A stretch of DNA of 64,000 nucleotides from Pollenia angustigena (GCA_930367215.1 OV884059.1:65505393-65569392); one strand, 5' to 3'. Shown: positions 33,006 through 44,299, numbered from the stretch's first letter. Numbers and translations are program-made. The notes: generated from the letters alone by a model not told the origin.

Positions 33006-34185
33006 CGATAAATGCGGCCGGCTATATACATGTAGTTAGGATCTCATAAATTATACAAATTTGAAATAGAATTTATAACGGTTATTATTAGTTTTAACAA
33101 ACATTCTCATTGCTTAATTTGAAATGGTGATCAAAAGCTGCAGAAAGTATTGAAAACCAAGCACTAATTTCATATACAGCCCGAATAATTTCATAAATTT
33201 CAGACATATTTTTCTGTGAAATCTTCAAAACAAGTGTATTTAAACCAAAAATTATTAAAATTTTAACAAAATTTTCTCACAAACACTATAACTCTGTAGC
33301 AACGGCAACCGGCAATCTGTTCCCAATATTTTCAGTCATAACGCATTTTCTTCCACTTGTTCACATAAATATCTAATTTTTGTTTGAATTTGTTGGGTAT
33401 AAAGAACCAAAACTGTAAAAAAATTTAAATATCGAAAGTAGATTTTATGCAAGACGCAAAATGCTCAAGAATTGAAATCAAGACATGAATACGAATTTAT
33501 TCGATTCACTATTTTGTGTGATTGTTAAAGCTGTTACTTTATTTGTGTTGTTTTTGTCTTTTATTGTTATTGCATGTCGTATATTACATAGAATGATACA
33601 CATCCATACATTCACGGCTCAACACTCACAGATACTCTCTTTTAAGTCTACTTTTGTAATTAACTACATCATTAATTAACACCACCACTAAAACGTACCA
33701 CAAACAATTCATTTACTTAAAAAATATATCGATGTATGTCTTTTTTTTTAACTGACTGCAACATAGCTTAAGTATGTATTAATACCAACAGGCTTCGAAC
33801 AATGGAATAGACAATAACGAGAAAAAGCTACAGATTAAAAAATGACTCCACATTTAGAAGAGAAGTAAACTTCATACAAGAATCATTCTTAAAAAAAAGT
33901 ATATAAAAGACAATCTCAAAAACAAGACGACAAACAACTGAAAAAATTACATCTACAATTAGAGTATCCCCCAGAGACGTTGTACAGAATGACAAGAAAA
34001 ATGCACACACACACACAAACGCGCAACAGATGTGGACTTTAGATATGTCATTATAAACATTTTTTTTTTTTAGTCTAAGTTTTAAAGATTTGAGCATTAT
34101 AAATCAGAAACTAAAAGCCATGAACCATAGAAACATTTCAGACTATTATTAATTTTCTTAATGACAAAGAACTGTAAATTGGTGG

Positions 34186-34566
34186 TCAGAATGTCAAAAC
34201 ATTTGCCATAAACTTTAAAATTAGGCTTTTTATAGGCATGGTGAAATAAACTGGTGGCAGCACTACGCCAGATGACAAAGTTTTGTTTATGTTTACAAAA
34301 TATCCTCCTCTTTGGCGGTGATTATTGCATTTTATTAAAGTTTTTGATAATTTTAAATTAAAATAAATAAGATATTGACCATAATTAAATAAAAATTTAT
34401 TTATTTCATCACGTTCAGCCGAACGCTTTGATTTTTGTGTAAAGTATTTTTGGCCGTAAACGGTGATATAGTTTCCATTTTTGTTGTAATGTTGTATTTG
34501 TTGCCGTAACGATGCCACCTGCTTATTCCACCATGACTCTAGGTGATTGCAAAATCTACTTAGCAA
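34186..34566 (-). CDS. Hypothetical 126-codon frame
   Basis: The first part of the translation (MLSRFCNHLESWWNKQVASL and about 45 more residues) is polar, helical-looking and less AT-driven than most frames here. The second half is compositionally like random AT-rich sequence. I do not recognise a family. It could be a chance frame, an exon remnant or part of an unknown element. Confidence 0.2.
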   Translation of the reverse strand: MLSRFCNHLESWWNKQVASLRQQIQHYNKNGNYITVYGQKYFTQKSKRSAERDEINKFLFNYGQYLIYFNLKLSKTLIKCNNHRQRGGYFVNINKTLSSGVVLPPVYFTMPIKSLILKFMANVLTF

Positions 34567-34597
34567 AATCTTTTTCGCTGATACATCAACCCAATGA

Positions 34598-34630
34598 ATA
34601 TTTAAGAGAAATCATATTTCTCTTAAATAT
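34598..34630. repeat. Perfect 15-bp hairpin
   Basis: ATATTTAAGAGAAAT (34598-34612), a three-base loop, and its exact complement (34616-34630). No A- or T-only tract explains it. Function unknown. Confidence 0.8.
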
Positions 34631-35382
34631 TGTGTAATAAATAGATAAAAAGTAAATCTTGGATTACAAATACACAATATAGTTCATCAACTGTCATTAA
34701 CAGCCCACAAGACCTCCTAAATTGTGAAAAATGTAAGTATATTTAAGCGAGTTTTATGCAATTTTGATGGGTTGAAAAGCCTTTCTACACTCAGAGCAAA
34801 TAAAATTTTAAGTAAAGAATGTCAGAAACAAATTAAGTGAGCGACAAGTCACTCGTTCTCATAAACACCCCACTATTTATCGACTATCAACCATGTATTC
34901 CACTTTATTTAAACGCCATTTTTAATATAAAAATAGTTAAATCATGAAAATTAAGTCATAAAAATAGAGCTCTGTGCTAATTTATTTGCTACAAATGACA
35001 ACAAAGCATTAAACAAAAAACATCTGTTTCCAACAATAAAAAAAGTTTTTTATACAACAATAAAATTTTCAATTCGATATCTACTTTAAAAAAAGTGTAT
35101 ACTAGATTTACTTAAATTAACTAGGGCTTCTCTGGTCCAATGCCTTCACATGGTCCGAAAAGAACTACCCAATCCATAGTACCAACGTCAGTGGTAGATT
35201 TCGAATGACACGCACATTGTGCGTCGCACAGTGGCTGAAAATTTAATTTCATCGGTCAAAAGTTATCGTCGATTTAAAAAATTTCTTATAGCAAATAATT
35301 AGACCTAAAGTATCCAAAAAACTGAATCAAAATATTGGTATTTGTGGGTGTGGCATGCTGCTGAAAACATGTCTGTGGCATA

Positions 35383-35607
35383 TTGACAAAACATCTTAAG
35401 TCGGGATAAGATAGCAAAAAAGTTTTTTAAAAAAACTCGGTGAAAAAATCATTTTTATCAAATAATAAAATAAACCAAATTAAAGAAAAATTTCGTTTAT
35501 AATACAAAATTTTAAAAACGTTGGCATAAATGTTTTTTGAACGAAAAATCGTATGATTAACAAAATTTTTTTCAACTTTTTAAATTTGACTTAAGATGTT
35601 TTGTCAA
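35383..35607. repeat. Inverted repeat with 20-bp perfect arms
   Basis: TTGACAAAACATCTTAAGTC at 35383-35402 is exactly complementary to 35588-35607. The 225-bp unit looks like a small MITE inside the Transib relic. The arm also forms the first codons of the frame beginning at 35596. Confidence 0.8.
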
Positions 35608-36762
35608 AATGACACAGATATATTTTATGTTGTGAGGATCGGGAAAGTGACTTCTAGATCTCTATTAAAACTTCAAGGTCTACTTAATCATACAGCTCAG
35701 CATTTACTACAATCACTTAAAGGAAATAATTTGAAAAAATATGGGTATTTCAAGGTAACGTTCTTTTGCAAATGGCGATGTGATGGTTCTTCTGGACAAA
35801 AATAATACAAGAAATCTATTTGTGGGAATATGTCAGACACAGATATGAATGTTCATGTTGTCATTTGTTTCAGTGCGATTGATAAAGAATTTTGAACACT
35901 CGGAGCCTTCGACCAGTACGATTCAAACAAATATTTGAACAAATCTCACACCATTTCCAATTAAATTTAGTAAACTCTTGATACTATTGAAAAATAAGAC
36001 AATTGAAGCTTGTTATCAATTAGTGCTAAAGATGATATGGAAAAGTAGGCCAGGCTTTGACTGGCACAAATGCTTCATAAAGCTGCATTATATGCCAAGC
36101 CACATCAAGCAAATAAATCAAGTCCAGGAAAGATCATTAGATTAGTACTGATGTATATCGCCGCTGAATACAAGAATACGAATTAGGAGAACATACTATA
36201 AATCAACTATGATTTGAGTTTTGGACCTACAAGATCAATAAAAAACAATGACACCAACAAGGATTTTATAATTATAAAAAAGATGCATGTTCAGGATGAA
36301 TTTTGCAAATGTGGGTTGATTACTGACCAATCCAAACAAGGATCGGGCAATACGAATAATGGGAATACAGCAAGAAGGTTATTTTTTGATCCCAAAAAAA
36401 CATCTGAAGTCCTTTTTCAAGATTTAAAACAATTATTTATGAACTTGCCTTCAACGAACAATTTGATTATATAAAATTTGTTGATTTTGTTAAAAAAAAA
36501 AACAGCGAGAATATATTCTACCAAAAATCCATGGAGAAATTTGTATGCAACCGTTCAAAAATTAATTTATCATGGAGAGGATGTCATTAGGCATCATTTA
36601 GTACCTACCACTAGAAGATCTGTCAGGGGAAGTCCAGCGAAATACCAGAAAAATGTCAAGAGATTTTACAAACGAAGATCTGTTAAAAGTAGAGCAGATA
36701 GTACAAATCCTTGTCTTACCCCAGATTTGAGTGGGAAAACGTGTCGAAGGCGTTCTTCTTAA
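35596..36762 (+). pseudogene. Transib transposase, broken
   Basis: Fragments in several frames preserve Transib landmarks. KWRCDGSSGQK at about 35775-35805 corresponds to the first catalytic Asp block (usual KWG.DGSSGQS). GLITDQSKQGSGNTNNGNTARRLF at about 36313-36385 is the region of the last catalytic acidic residue, which is the part shared with RAG1. A C-terminal VQKLIYHGEDVIRHHLVP follows at about 36545. Between them lie stops, frameshifts and a missing middle region with the second Asp. It is the cut-and-paste transposase family from which RAG1 is thought to derive; this copy cannot be functional. Confidence 0.75.
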
Positions 36763-36770
36763 TTTTAATC

Positions 36771-37397
36771 TTTATCTGAACATTTTATTTAATTTAAAAC
36801 TAACTACCCCGAGTTTTCGAGTTTCTTTGAATTTATTTTATTTTTTATATATTTTTTTATAATATTTTTTTTTTACCAAGCATTTAAAAAAATTCACTAA
36901 CAAAATAATCTACAAAATATTACCCCCTTTTATTTAAAACGGTTCATTTTAGTCTTATTTAACATTTTTTTAACCCCTAAATTAAAAAATATCATGTTGC
37001 TGAAGTCTGAAAAAATAATACCCTTTTATTCCTTTTTAGTTATTAACAGTTTATAACTAGGGGGTTTTATTTTGGCAATAAGAACCCCCCTATTAAAAGC
37101 TTCTCATATTTAATTTAAATAAACTTGTGTGCATTTAAAAAATATATTCTTTTAAAAAACCTTTTCAATTCAGTTTAACTAGAAAATACCAACAAAACGA
37201 AATGGAATTTGATATAGTTAATACCCCCCCTTCCTCTTCAGTGGTTTTCCACTACGGTCATTGCTTACAATTTATAAAAGTGATATTGAAATTGAATTGT
37301 TGGCAACAAATAAATATTTAGCTGCGAGTCGATAACAACAAAAACATCATCATTCACTCATTCTTTTGAAAGAAAAATTAAAAACTTAAACAATTCA
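36771..37397. other. Unassigned AT-rich sequence
   Basis: No gene or repeat recognised. Confidence 0.3.
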
Positions 37398-38111
37398 CTA
37401 CTGACCAGTGCTGCCATTAGGATACGAAGATACATTTTTCGTATCTTTTGATGGCTTCACGTACCATGTATAATCCTGACATTTTTCTTTTGAGTCTCTA
37501 TGCAAAATGTACTAAAACTTATTAAGACTGATTATCGTAACCGACCTAATACTTATAGGTACAATAGCAGCTTTCATAATGGTGAAAGAAAACATTAAGG
37601 ACGTTTCAGCATACGATTCACCTTAATCGTGGAATACAAGTAGTGCGAAGTTGTTCGGAGGAAATACGAACATTTTCAGAAAATTTATATGAACTTTTTG
37701 CTATAATCGCCTTGGTATTAACGCCTTAACTCGTATATTAATTTTTACATAAATGAATTTGTTTCGATAACATCCAATGAAAGTTACATATAATTAATTT
37801 TAATGTTTGCTTGTTGTATTTTTTAAAATTACATAGGTACCTAAAATATTTATGACTTAAATAAATATAAAAATGAATTTATATGATATCAGTTTCCTTA
37901 CAATATTCATTTAATATGAAGTAAAAATAATTAGTATTGTGGTTATTTTGTTGAACTATTTATGGTTTTTAATCCAAATTTTTTTTTTTTAATATTTTTA
38001 ATTAGGCTTAAGTTCATGAAATTGAATTTTTTATTAAATTATTTTAATGAAGAAAGGAATTTTACAACATGAAAATTAATTAAAATTGTTATCGATAATC
38101 TTTCATTCTTG

Positions 38112-38190
38112 ACGTGGCTGGGGCTCGAACCCCGGCCGGCAGGTTACCATGACATGTTTCGATCGCAACCACTCGATCTCCTCAGATGGA
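38112..38190 (-). repeat. tRNA-like sequence with good B box
   Basis: On the minus strand, gatcgagtggttgcgatcg (A-box-like, Ser/Leu style) is followed about 35 bases later by GGGGTTCGAGCCCC, a perfect B box within a seven-base stem. The acceptor stem does not close, so it is probably a SINE head or a tRNA relic rather than a working tRNA. Its sequence differs from the tRNA-like blocks at 19366 and 61599. Confidence 0.5.
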
Positions 38191-38259
38191 TTTGCCGTCT
38201 TAACTCGCAGTCATCGACGTAAAAATGTAATGTTAAACGTTAAAAATTGACTTACAATT

Positions 38260-38350
38260 TTTTTTCAAAATGTATCTTTTTGGGAAAAAGTGTATTTTTT
38301 TCAAAATGTATCTTTTTGGGAAAAAGTGTATCTTTTTGGAAACTAAAATG
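38260..38350. repeat. Tandem subterminal repeat of about 35 bp
   Basis: Two near-identical units of ttttttcaaaatgtatcttt plus ttgggaaaaagtgta lie at 38260-38294 and 38295-38329, followed by partial units. They keep a frame open on both strands but are the subterminal array of the hAT-like MITE, not a gene. Confidence 0.8.
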
Positions 38351-38381
38351 TATCTTTCTCGAAATTTCACTGGCAACACTG

Positions 38382-38846
38382 CTACTCCCATTTAAAAAAA
38401 TACACACTCGCACAAGTCGAAACCCCACCGTGTATTTGTTGTTTGACAAATATTTTTCTCTTTCTTTATTACGTATCTATTAAAAAAAAAATAAACAAGA
38501 AAATATGTTTAAGAAAACTAAAGAAAGATAGAAAAAACCCGAATGAAATAAAATTACAGAGAATACGGATTCTTAGATTTTTAATGGGGTACCACCAGCA
38601 GCTTAAAAAAAATAGTTTGTTTAATTTTTATTACAGAAACTTGCAGTTCGTAACATTTGATACAAAGAAATTCTAGGAAAATTATTTTTCAAATACTTGA
38701 CAAAACGAAAACAACTGCCATTTCCAAGCTGATGTACATAAGAAACAGGGAAGAATGTTTGAAATAAATATTAAAAAAAATCACATTCAAAAATAAAATA
38801 AAACCATCAACCACCAAAACAAATCTGATGTGTCTTCTTGCCACCA
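38382..38846. other. Unassigned sequence between two hAT elements
   Basis: The frame at 38443-38676 is lysine-rich and unrecognised. Nothing else is supported. Confidence 0.3.
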
Positions 38847-38854
38847 TCTACAAC

Positions 38855-40451
38855 CAGTGCTGCCACAAGCAATACAATTTTTATAACCAAAATTTTGGAA
38901 AAAGTTACCAAATGGAAAAATATATAACCAAATTTAAAATGCCTCTTTTTAATTTTGAAAATCATTAAAATTTATTTTAAGTTGCATTGTAAAAGAAAGG
39001 TTATTTGCATTTTATAGTAATAGAGAACTAACGAGAAACTTTATTAAAAGTTTTTATTTATTTGAGATTTTTTCGCGAAGAAAAAATATTTTTATTTTAC
39101 AAGAGTTAAGGCTAGATTACACTATCTCGCAAGTCTTACGTATTCCATAATACTTGGTTAGATAGATATCTAAGGAGTTTTGTTGCGACTGTCAAAAAAT
39201 CTTATTTAACATGACAGTTTCTGTTTACACCATCACACACCACACAAAGTATAAACACTCACACATGAAATAAAATGCAACCCTGATCCAATTAAAAGTA
39301 TTATTGTTCAGAAATTTTTCAAAAACCGATTAAGTCGTATGGGATGTCAAACTTTTTTAATAATACCTTTCATTTTCGTGACACATTGCAATAACACTAT
39401 CACACTTTGTTACATTACTTGAGTTTTTGACATGTATTAATACAAAGTATTATAGTGTAACCTAACCTTTAAGCCCGTAAAATTTCCATACAAAATTCAG
39501 TATATTGAAAGTTAATAAATTTAATATTTTTTTAAATGCCAGTTATTAATTTATAAACGTTTGGCGATATGGCAATTATTTTGGCGAAAATTAAACCGAT
39601 TGGCGATATGCGAAATTAATTTTCTGAATGAATTTCTTGTTTGTAAATTTTATTTCAAATTTATAATTCTTATTATAAAAAAACTGTTTCAGAATTGTTC
39701 TATTTGATGTATTTTGTGTATCATTGTAAAATATTATGGCGAATATAAACAAATTGGCCTTTCGTAACGTATATTCAATGGGGGAAAAATATATAACTGA
39801 CAGTCAAGTTTTTTTTTACCAAAAAATTATCTTAAAAAACATTTAATAAATATACAAACAGACAAGTTATAAACAGTAAAATTTCAACATTCTTAAACTT
39901 ACAGCCATTTTTCAAAGAAAATTCCATAAATTTTAAAACTATATTGATAAATCAATGTATTTTTGAAAAATATTTTCAAAAATGTATTTAAATATACCTC
40001 TGGAAATAACCGAAATTAAGAAGGTTAAACTTATTTTCAAGTTTTTAGAAACACTAAAACGACTTTTGTTTTTTTTTTTAAATCGAATCCGTATGATTTT
40101 ATGCACTTCCAACTTTAAGTACTACTTATCTTTACTACTCTTAAAAACAAGAAAAACTACGCTCATATAAAAAAATAATTGAAAATATCCATTGATTAAA
40201 ACTTCAGTTGTTTTCGATTTCAGAACATGGCGTTTTAAATATAAACATTACAAATGGCAATATTTTCTTAACAAAATCGTAGTACACAGTACAAATTATT
40301 CGAGCTCGTAAATAATTACATCAAGAAAAACATATTCGTACGTAGGATTATTTAAGAAAAAAGTAACCAAAATGAAAAGAATATTCACATCTCCACATTG
40401 AAAAAAAATATAACCAATTTTGGTTAGAAATAACCAAAAACGGCAGCTCTG
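38855..40451. mobile_element. hAT-like element with perfect 8-bp target duplication
   Basis: The element begins CAGTGCTGCC (38855) and ends GGCAGCTCTG (40451). The flanking 8 bp TCTACAAC is duplicated exactly at 38847-38854 and 40452-40459. TAACCAAA words crowd both subterminal regions. The 1.6-kb interior encodes no transposase and contains a nested MITE at 39109-39468. Confidence 0.9.
39109..39468. mobile_element. Harbinger-like MITE nested in hAT element
   Basis: Ends AGGCTAGATTACACTAT and ATAGTGTAACCTAACCT are inverted with two mismatches, flanked by TTA at 39106-39108 and 39469-39471. The TTA duplication and the AG...CACTAT consensus resemble the Harbinger-like MITEs at 16553-18798. It is 360 bp and non-coding. 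Confidence 0.8.
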
Positions 40452-40459
40452 TCTACAAC

Positions 40460-41169
40460 AGTTCAAACATCCATCTTTCTTTACTTACATTTAAAGAAAA
40501 GGATATTATAAAACATGGATGATTGTATTTTTCCTATCGTTTTTATTATGTTTATTCTCTTTTTTCTACATGTGTCCCGAGTACTTAAAGCATTGGTGTC
40601 CAGCCCATACCACAATTGTGGAAATAAATTCACACACATTCTTCACACGCATTCTTACGCTCTTTCATTTAGTCCATGAGAGTACACAATTCAGTCGTCG
40701 ATTACCAAGCGACTAGTGCACATGCGGCGGATGCTTACATATTTTTTGTATTTTTATTAAGAATATTTGTCTCTTTATTCACTTATACTAATAAAAAGCA
40801 ATACAACCACAATTTAAATTTTGGACGTCACTGACTTAAAGTTAATTACCAACCACACATTTTACAAAAGAAAAACAAACCTGTAAAATGATGCAAAGAG
40901 TGTAGAAGGATATAAAATCTAAAAGATCCCTTTTTAATATTAAATCATATTAATTGAAAATGTTTTGTCTAAAGCGCCATTGAATGGTCTATTAGTAAAT
41001 CGATAAAAACTTGTTTCTCTCTACAGACTTAAGATTTTGACCACACATGAAATTCGTCGATATCAGAGACCAAATAATTTTAGAAAATCAAGCTCAAAGG
41101 AAAACTTAAACAATTTGTTGTTCCATACAGGAGATAGTTTTCTTAAAACCGCAGCATTTAAGATGGGAT
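40460..41169. other. Unassigned, apparently single-copy sequence
   Basis: Contains no repeat seen elsewhere in the window. The frames at 40519-40716 and 41037-41219 have no recognisable domain; the former starts with a hydrophobic segment. Confidence 0.3.
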
Positions 41170-41171
41170 TA

Positions 41172-43548
41172 CACAGAAAAAATTATTGCCGAATTATTTT
41201 CAAACAAACGCTTGTTTGAAAATTTTTTTGATTTCTACAAATTTTTTTACTGATTCAATCAATATTTTTGTTTGATTTTTATTTAACCAACAAAAATGTG
41301 GACAACTATTCAAAAATTTAATAAACGCGCTATTGCACAGAAAAAATTATTTTTCCAATTCAAACAAAAAATTTGTAGAATCAAACAATTTTTTGTCTGA
41401 AATCGGTCCTATAAACAAATTCGCATATTCAAACAATTTATTTGCATTTTGTTTATTGAAAAAAAACACTGATTTTTTCAAACAAATAATTTAACTGAAT
41501 CAAACAAAAAGTTTACTGAAATTCATATACTAAATTTCAAAATTAAAAAAAAAAGGTTTTTGCACAAGCAATGACGCGCACACAAGCTGGCACTGTATTA
41601 GAAGATGATGGCAGAGAGAGCAGAGCGGCCGGCTGGCTTTGAGACACATTTTTTTGTTGGAATGATTTTTGAACGAAGTCTTTTTTTATGCACACCATGT
41701 TTTTCGTCATCACTCACTGTTGCTGTATGTTAACGCAAGAAACGTTGAATGCCCCTATTACAAAAATGTTTCACAATAATTAGATTGCTGACATAAACGC
41801 AGACAGGTAAATAAACTCTCAAGTAAGCAGTATTGCCCAAACAACAACAGCGCGTGTCAATAGAATTCCGAATAATCAATATTGCAAAATAACAACAGCG
41901 TGTCATTTTGATTACCATGCAAATAATATTTAGTTTTAAGTTATTGTATGATTAAAAATAAAATTCTTAAGTTTAGTTCAAATTTAATAATGAATCAATA
42001 AAGTGGTTTCTTTTAAAAAGTGAATTAAAAAATTGTTTTTTTTTTTACAAAAATAACTTCCAAAGTTATAATTTGTATCCTTTCCTTTGCTAATGAAGAA
42101 GAAATGTAACCCAAAAACGGCGACAGACCGACTCGATATGTTTTTCGTCATCATTATATTTTTGTATTTGATGTATTTAAGCAAACAGTTTGAAAAAATT
42201 GAATACGGGATTTTTGTTTTTTTTTTAACCAACTTTGAAACCAACCAAAAATTTATTTTGTTTCTTATAATGTTGTTGTTGTTTCTGTTGTTTAAAAAGA
42301 GTGAAACGTTTTTTTACCTGCTATTTTTTTGTTTTTTTTTTTTTACTTCAAACCTCTTCATCTTTCTTACTGTTGTACTTTTTTAAAGTGTCCAAAAATA
42401 GACTGTATGTGTTTTTTGTTGTAGTTCTTATATTTCACATTAGGAAGTGTTGCTTACGATCAAATAAAAAAAATGCAAAAAGACGACAACATTAAAAAGC
42501 GTTAAATATTTCATACAAAATTATGAAAACTTGAAAGCAATAACGCGTGTATTATATTTTTGAATGGTTGTCAACATTTTTGTTGGTTAAATAAAAATCA
42601 AACAAAAATTTTAATTGAATCAGTAAAAAAGTTTGTAGAAATTAAAAAAATTTTCAAACAAGCGTTTGTTTGAAAATGATTCGGCAATAATTTTTTCTGT
42701 GTGGTTTGAAGTTTTCATTATTTTTGTATGAAATATTTAACGCTCTTTAATGTTGTCGTCTTTTTGCATTTTTTTATTGATTGTAAGCAACACTTCTTTA
42801 TGGTAAATATAAGAACTACAACAAAAAACACATGCATTCTATTTTTGGACGCTTTAAAAAAGTACAGCAATAAGAAAAATGATAAAATAGCGTGACGAGG
42901 TTTGTAGTAAAAAAAACAACAAAAGCAATAGCAGGTAAAAAACGTTTCATTTTTTTTAAACAACAGAAAAAACACATTATAAGAAACAAAATAAATTTTT
43001 GGTTGGTTTCAAAGTTGGTAAAAAAAAACAAAATCCCGTATTCAATTTTTTTCAAACAGTTTGTTTAAATACATCAAATACAAAAATAGGATGATGGCGG
43101 AAAACATATCGAGTCGGTCTGCCGCCGTTTTTGGTTACATTTCTTCTTCATTAGCAAAGGAAAGGATAAAGCAACAGTGAGTGATAAAGAAAAACACTGT
43201 GAGTATAAATATGACTTCGTTCAAAAATTATTCCAACAAAAAAATGCGTCTCAAAGCCAGCCGGGCCGCTCTGCCAACAGTGCTTGCTTGTGTGCGCGTC
43301 ATTGCTTGTGCCAAAACTTTTTTGTTTGATTCAGCAAAAATATTTGTTTGAAATTTATATGAATTTCAGTAAACTTTTTGTTTGGTTCTGTAAAATTATT
43401 TGTTTGAAAAAATCGGCGTTTTTTTTAATAAACAAAATGCAAATAAATTGTTTGAATATGCGAATTTGTTTGTAGGACCGATTTTAGACAAAAAATTTTT
43501 TGATTCTACAAATTTTTTGTTTGAATTGGAAAAATAATTTTTTCTGTG
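41172..43548. mobile_element. CACAG-ended MITE (outer copy) split by a second copy
   Basis: The element begins CACAGAAAAAATTATT at 41172 and ends AATAATTTTTTCTGTG at 43548, flanked by TA on both sides (41170-41171 and 43549-43550). It is interrupted at 41334-42703 by an inverted copy of the same element. The interior is full of aatcaaacaaaa/tttgtttga words. A 2-bp TA duplication points to the Tc1/mariner group, but no transposase is present. Confidence 0.85.
41336..42701. mobile_element. CACAG-ended MITE (inner copy), opposite orientation
   Basis: This 1366-bp copy has CACAG...CTGTG ends and is flanked by TG at 41334-41335 and 42702-42703. Its last 162 bases (42540-42701) are the inverted counterpart of 41172-41333, also 162 bases. 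Its first part (41336-42537) is the inverted counterpart of 42704-43548 but has about 355 extra bases near 41740-42070. Frames here (42087-42386 plus, 42718-42975 minus) are the two strands of the same AT-rich sequence and probably do not encode protein. Confidence 0.85.
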
Positions 43549-43550
43549 TA

Positions 43551-43985
43551 GCCTTCTGTTTTACATCAGTTCTATATACTTTTAAATCTATATTGAAACT
43601 CAATAAGATCGTATTTTGTCACACAGACCGATATTTCTACAGAGGGGAAAAAGAACAATATCTGCAAGTTGTTATTTCTGTGCTTATCATTAGAACAAGG
43701 CTCTAAATTTTTTTCTTATTTGACCAGTTTCATAAAATACCATACAAGAGTGTCCAAAATTGAGGAATGATTTTAATTTTAATAATAAAAAAGAGTTTTT
43801 TTTTTGAGATATTACAAATATTTTTATTTCAGTTTATTAAAAATAATCGGTCGGCAGGCTCCGCATATTCTACCAAAATTGTCAATCACGTTTTCCAATA
43901 AACTGTTGTCAATGGTTGATATCTGAACGATAATTATGTTGAGTTTAAGCTCTTGAACTGTTGTGGGATTAATGCTGTACCTTAA
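43551..43985. other. Unassigned sequence
   Basis: No recognised feature. Confidence 0.3.
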
Positions 43986-43989
43986 AAAA

Positions 43990-44260
43990 AAAAACCCACA
44001 AAAAATTGTCTAAACGTTTCAAATCGCACGATCTTGGGGGCTAATTCACTCCTGCTCTACGAGAAATAATGCAAATTCCTAACTTTTCTTTCAAAAGATA
44101 TATTGCTTATCTTGCTGTGTGGCAAACAAGATGGTGCATCCTGTTAAAACTCCATATTCTCTACATCTAAGTCATCAATTTTCCGCCACAAAAAAAAATT
44201 TTTGAAATATCTCCCTGTAGCGATTTCCATTGAGCGATGATATCTCAAATTTTGAGACCC
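43990..44260 (-). pseudogene. Third rosa-like mariner transposase relic
   Basis: Minus-strand pieces read NGNRYREIFQKFF, RKIDDLDVENMEF, a stop, QDAPSCLPHSK and PQDRAI. They match VNG.RYRE.I..FLLPK, DLDDMWFQQDGATCHTA and PPRSCDL of the rosa-like transposase at 14642-15075. Frameshifts and stops are many. Terminal repeats were not found. Confidence 0.65.
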
Positions 44261-44299
44261 TTTATAAACTGATCTGTTCTGTTAAATTCACTTTATTAA

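Larger units (their letters stand above)
31827..33010 (-). mobile_element. Decayed LOA-type LINE, 3' part
   Basis: The minus-strand relic shares 3' UTR words with the LOA element at 6347 (gtaggaaag, cctcaacccggagaccaaac, gtccattatg). It carries broken C-terminal finger and RNase H segments in the same order. It is a related but distinct subfamily. The RT and endonuclease regions are absent. Confidence 0.8.
33011..35226. other. Unassigned sequence with one non-repetitive frame
   Basis: No TE domain is visible. The frame at 34186-34566 (minus) is described separately. A short (ac)n run lies at 34005-34017. An 'acctg/ctggtcc' region at 35120-35200 is unassigned. Confidence 0.3.
35222..36770 (+). 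mobile_element. Transib element relic
   Basis: The probable left end is CACAGTGGCTG at 35227, directly preceded by CGTCG (35222-35226). CACAGTG is the Transib/RSS heptamer and CGNCG is the known Transib target duplication pattern (family knowledge). Downstream come broken pieces of a RAG1-related transposase. No right end was found, so the element is truncated or its right end has eroded. A 225-bp inverted-repeat insertion interrupts the 5' region. Confidence 0.7.
37406..38381. mobile_element. hAT-like MITE with CAGTGCTGCC ends
   Basis: The left end CAGTGCTGCC and right end GGCAACACTG are inverted with one mismatch. Flanks CTACTGAC (37398-37405) and CTACTCCC (38382-38389) match at 6 of 8 positions, consistent with an aged 8-bp hAT duplication. 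Subterminal sequence repeats AAGATACATTTT and AAGATACACTTT words. A tRNA-like block lies inside at 38112-38190. No transposase. Confidence 0.7.

Noticed and set aside
42087..42386. Hydrophobic 99-codon frame that looks like a membrane protein, with a similar frame on the other strand at 42816-43055
   Set aside because: The two frames are the two arms of the self-nested CACAG MITE; the hydrophobic run is due to poly-T codons.
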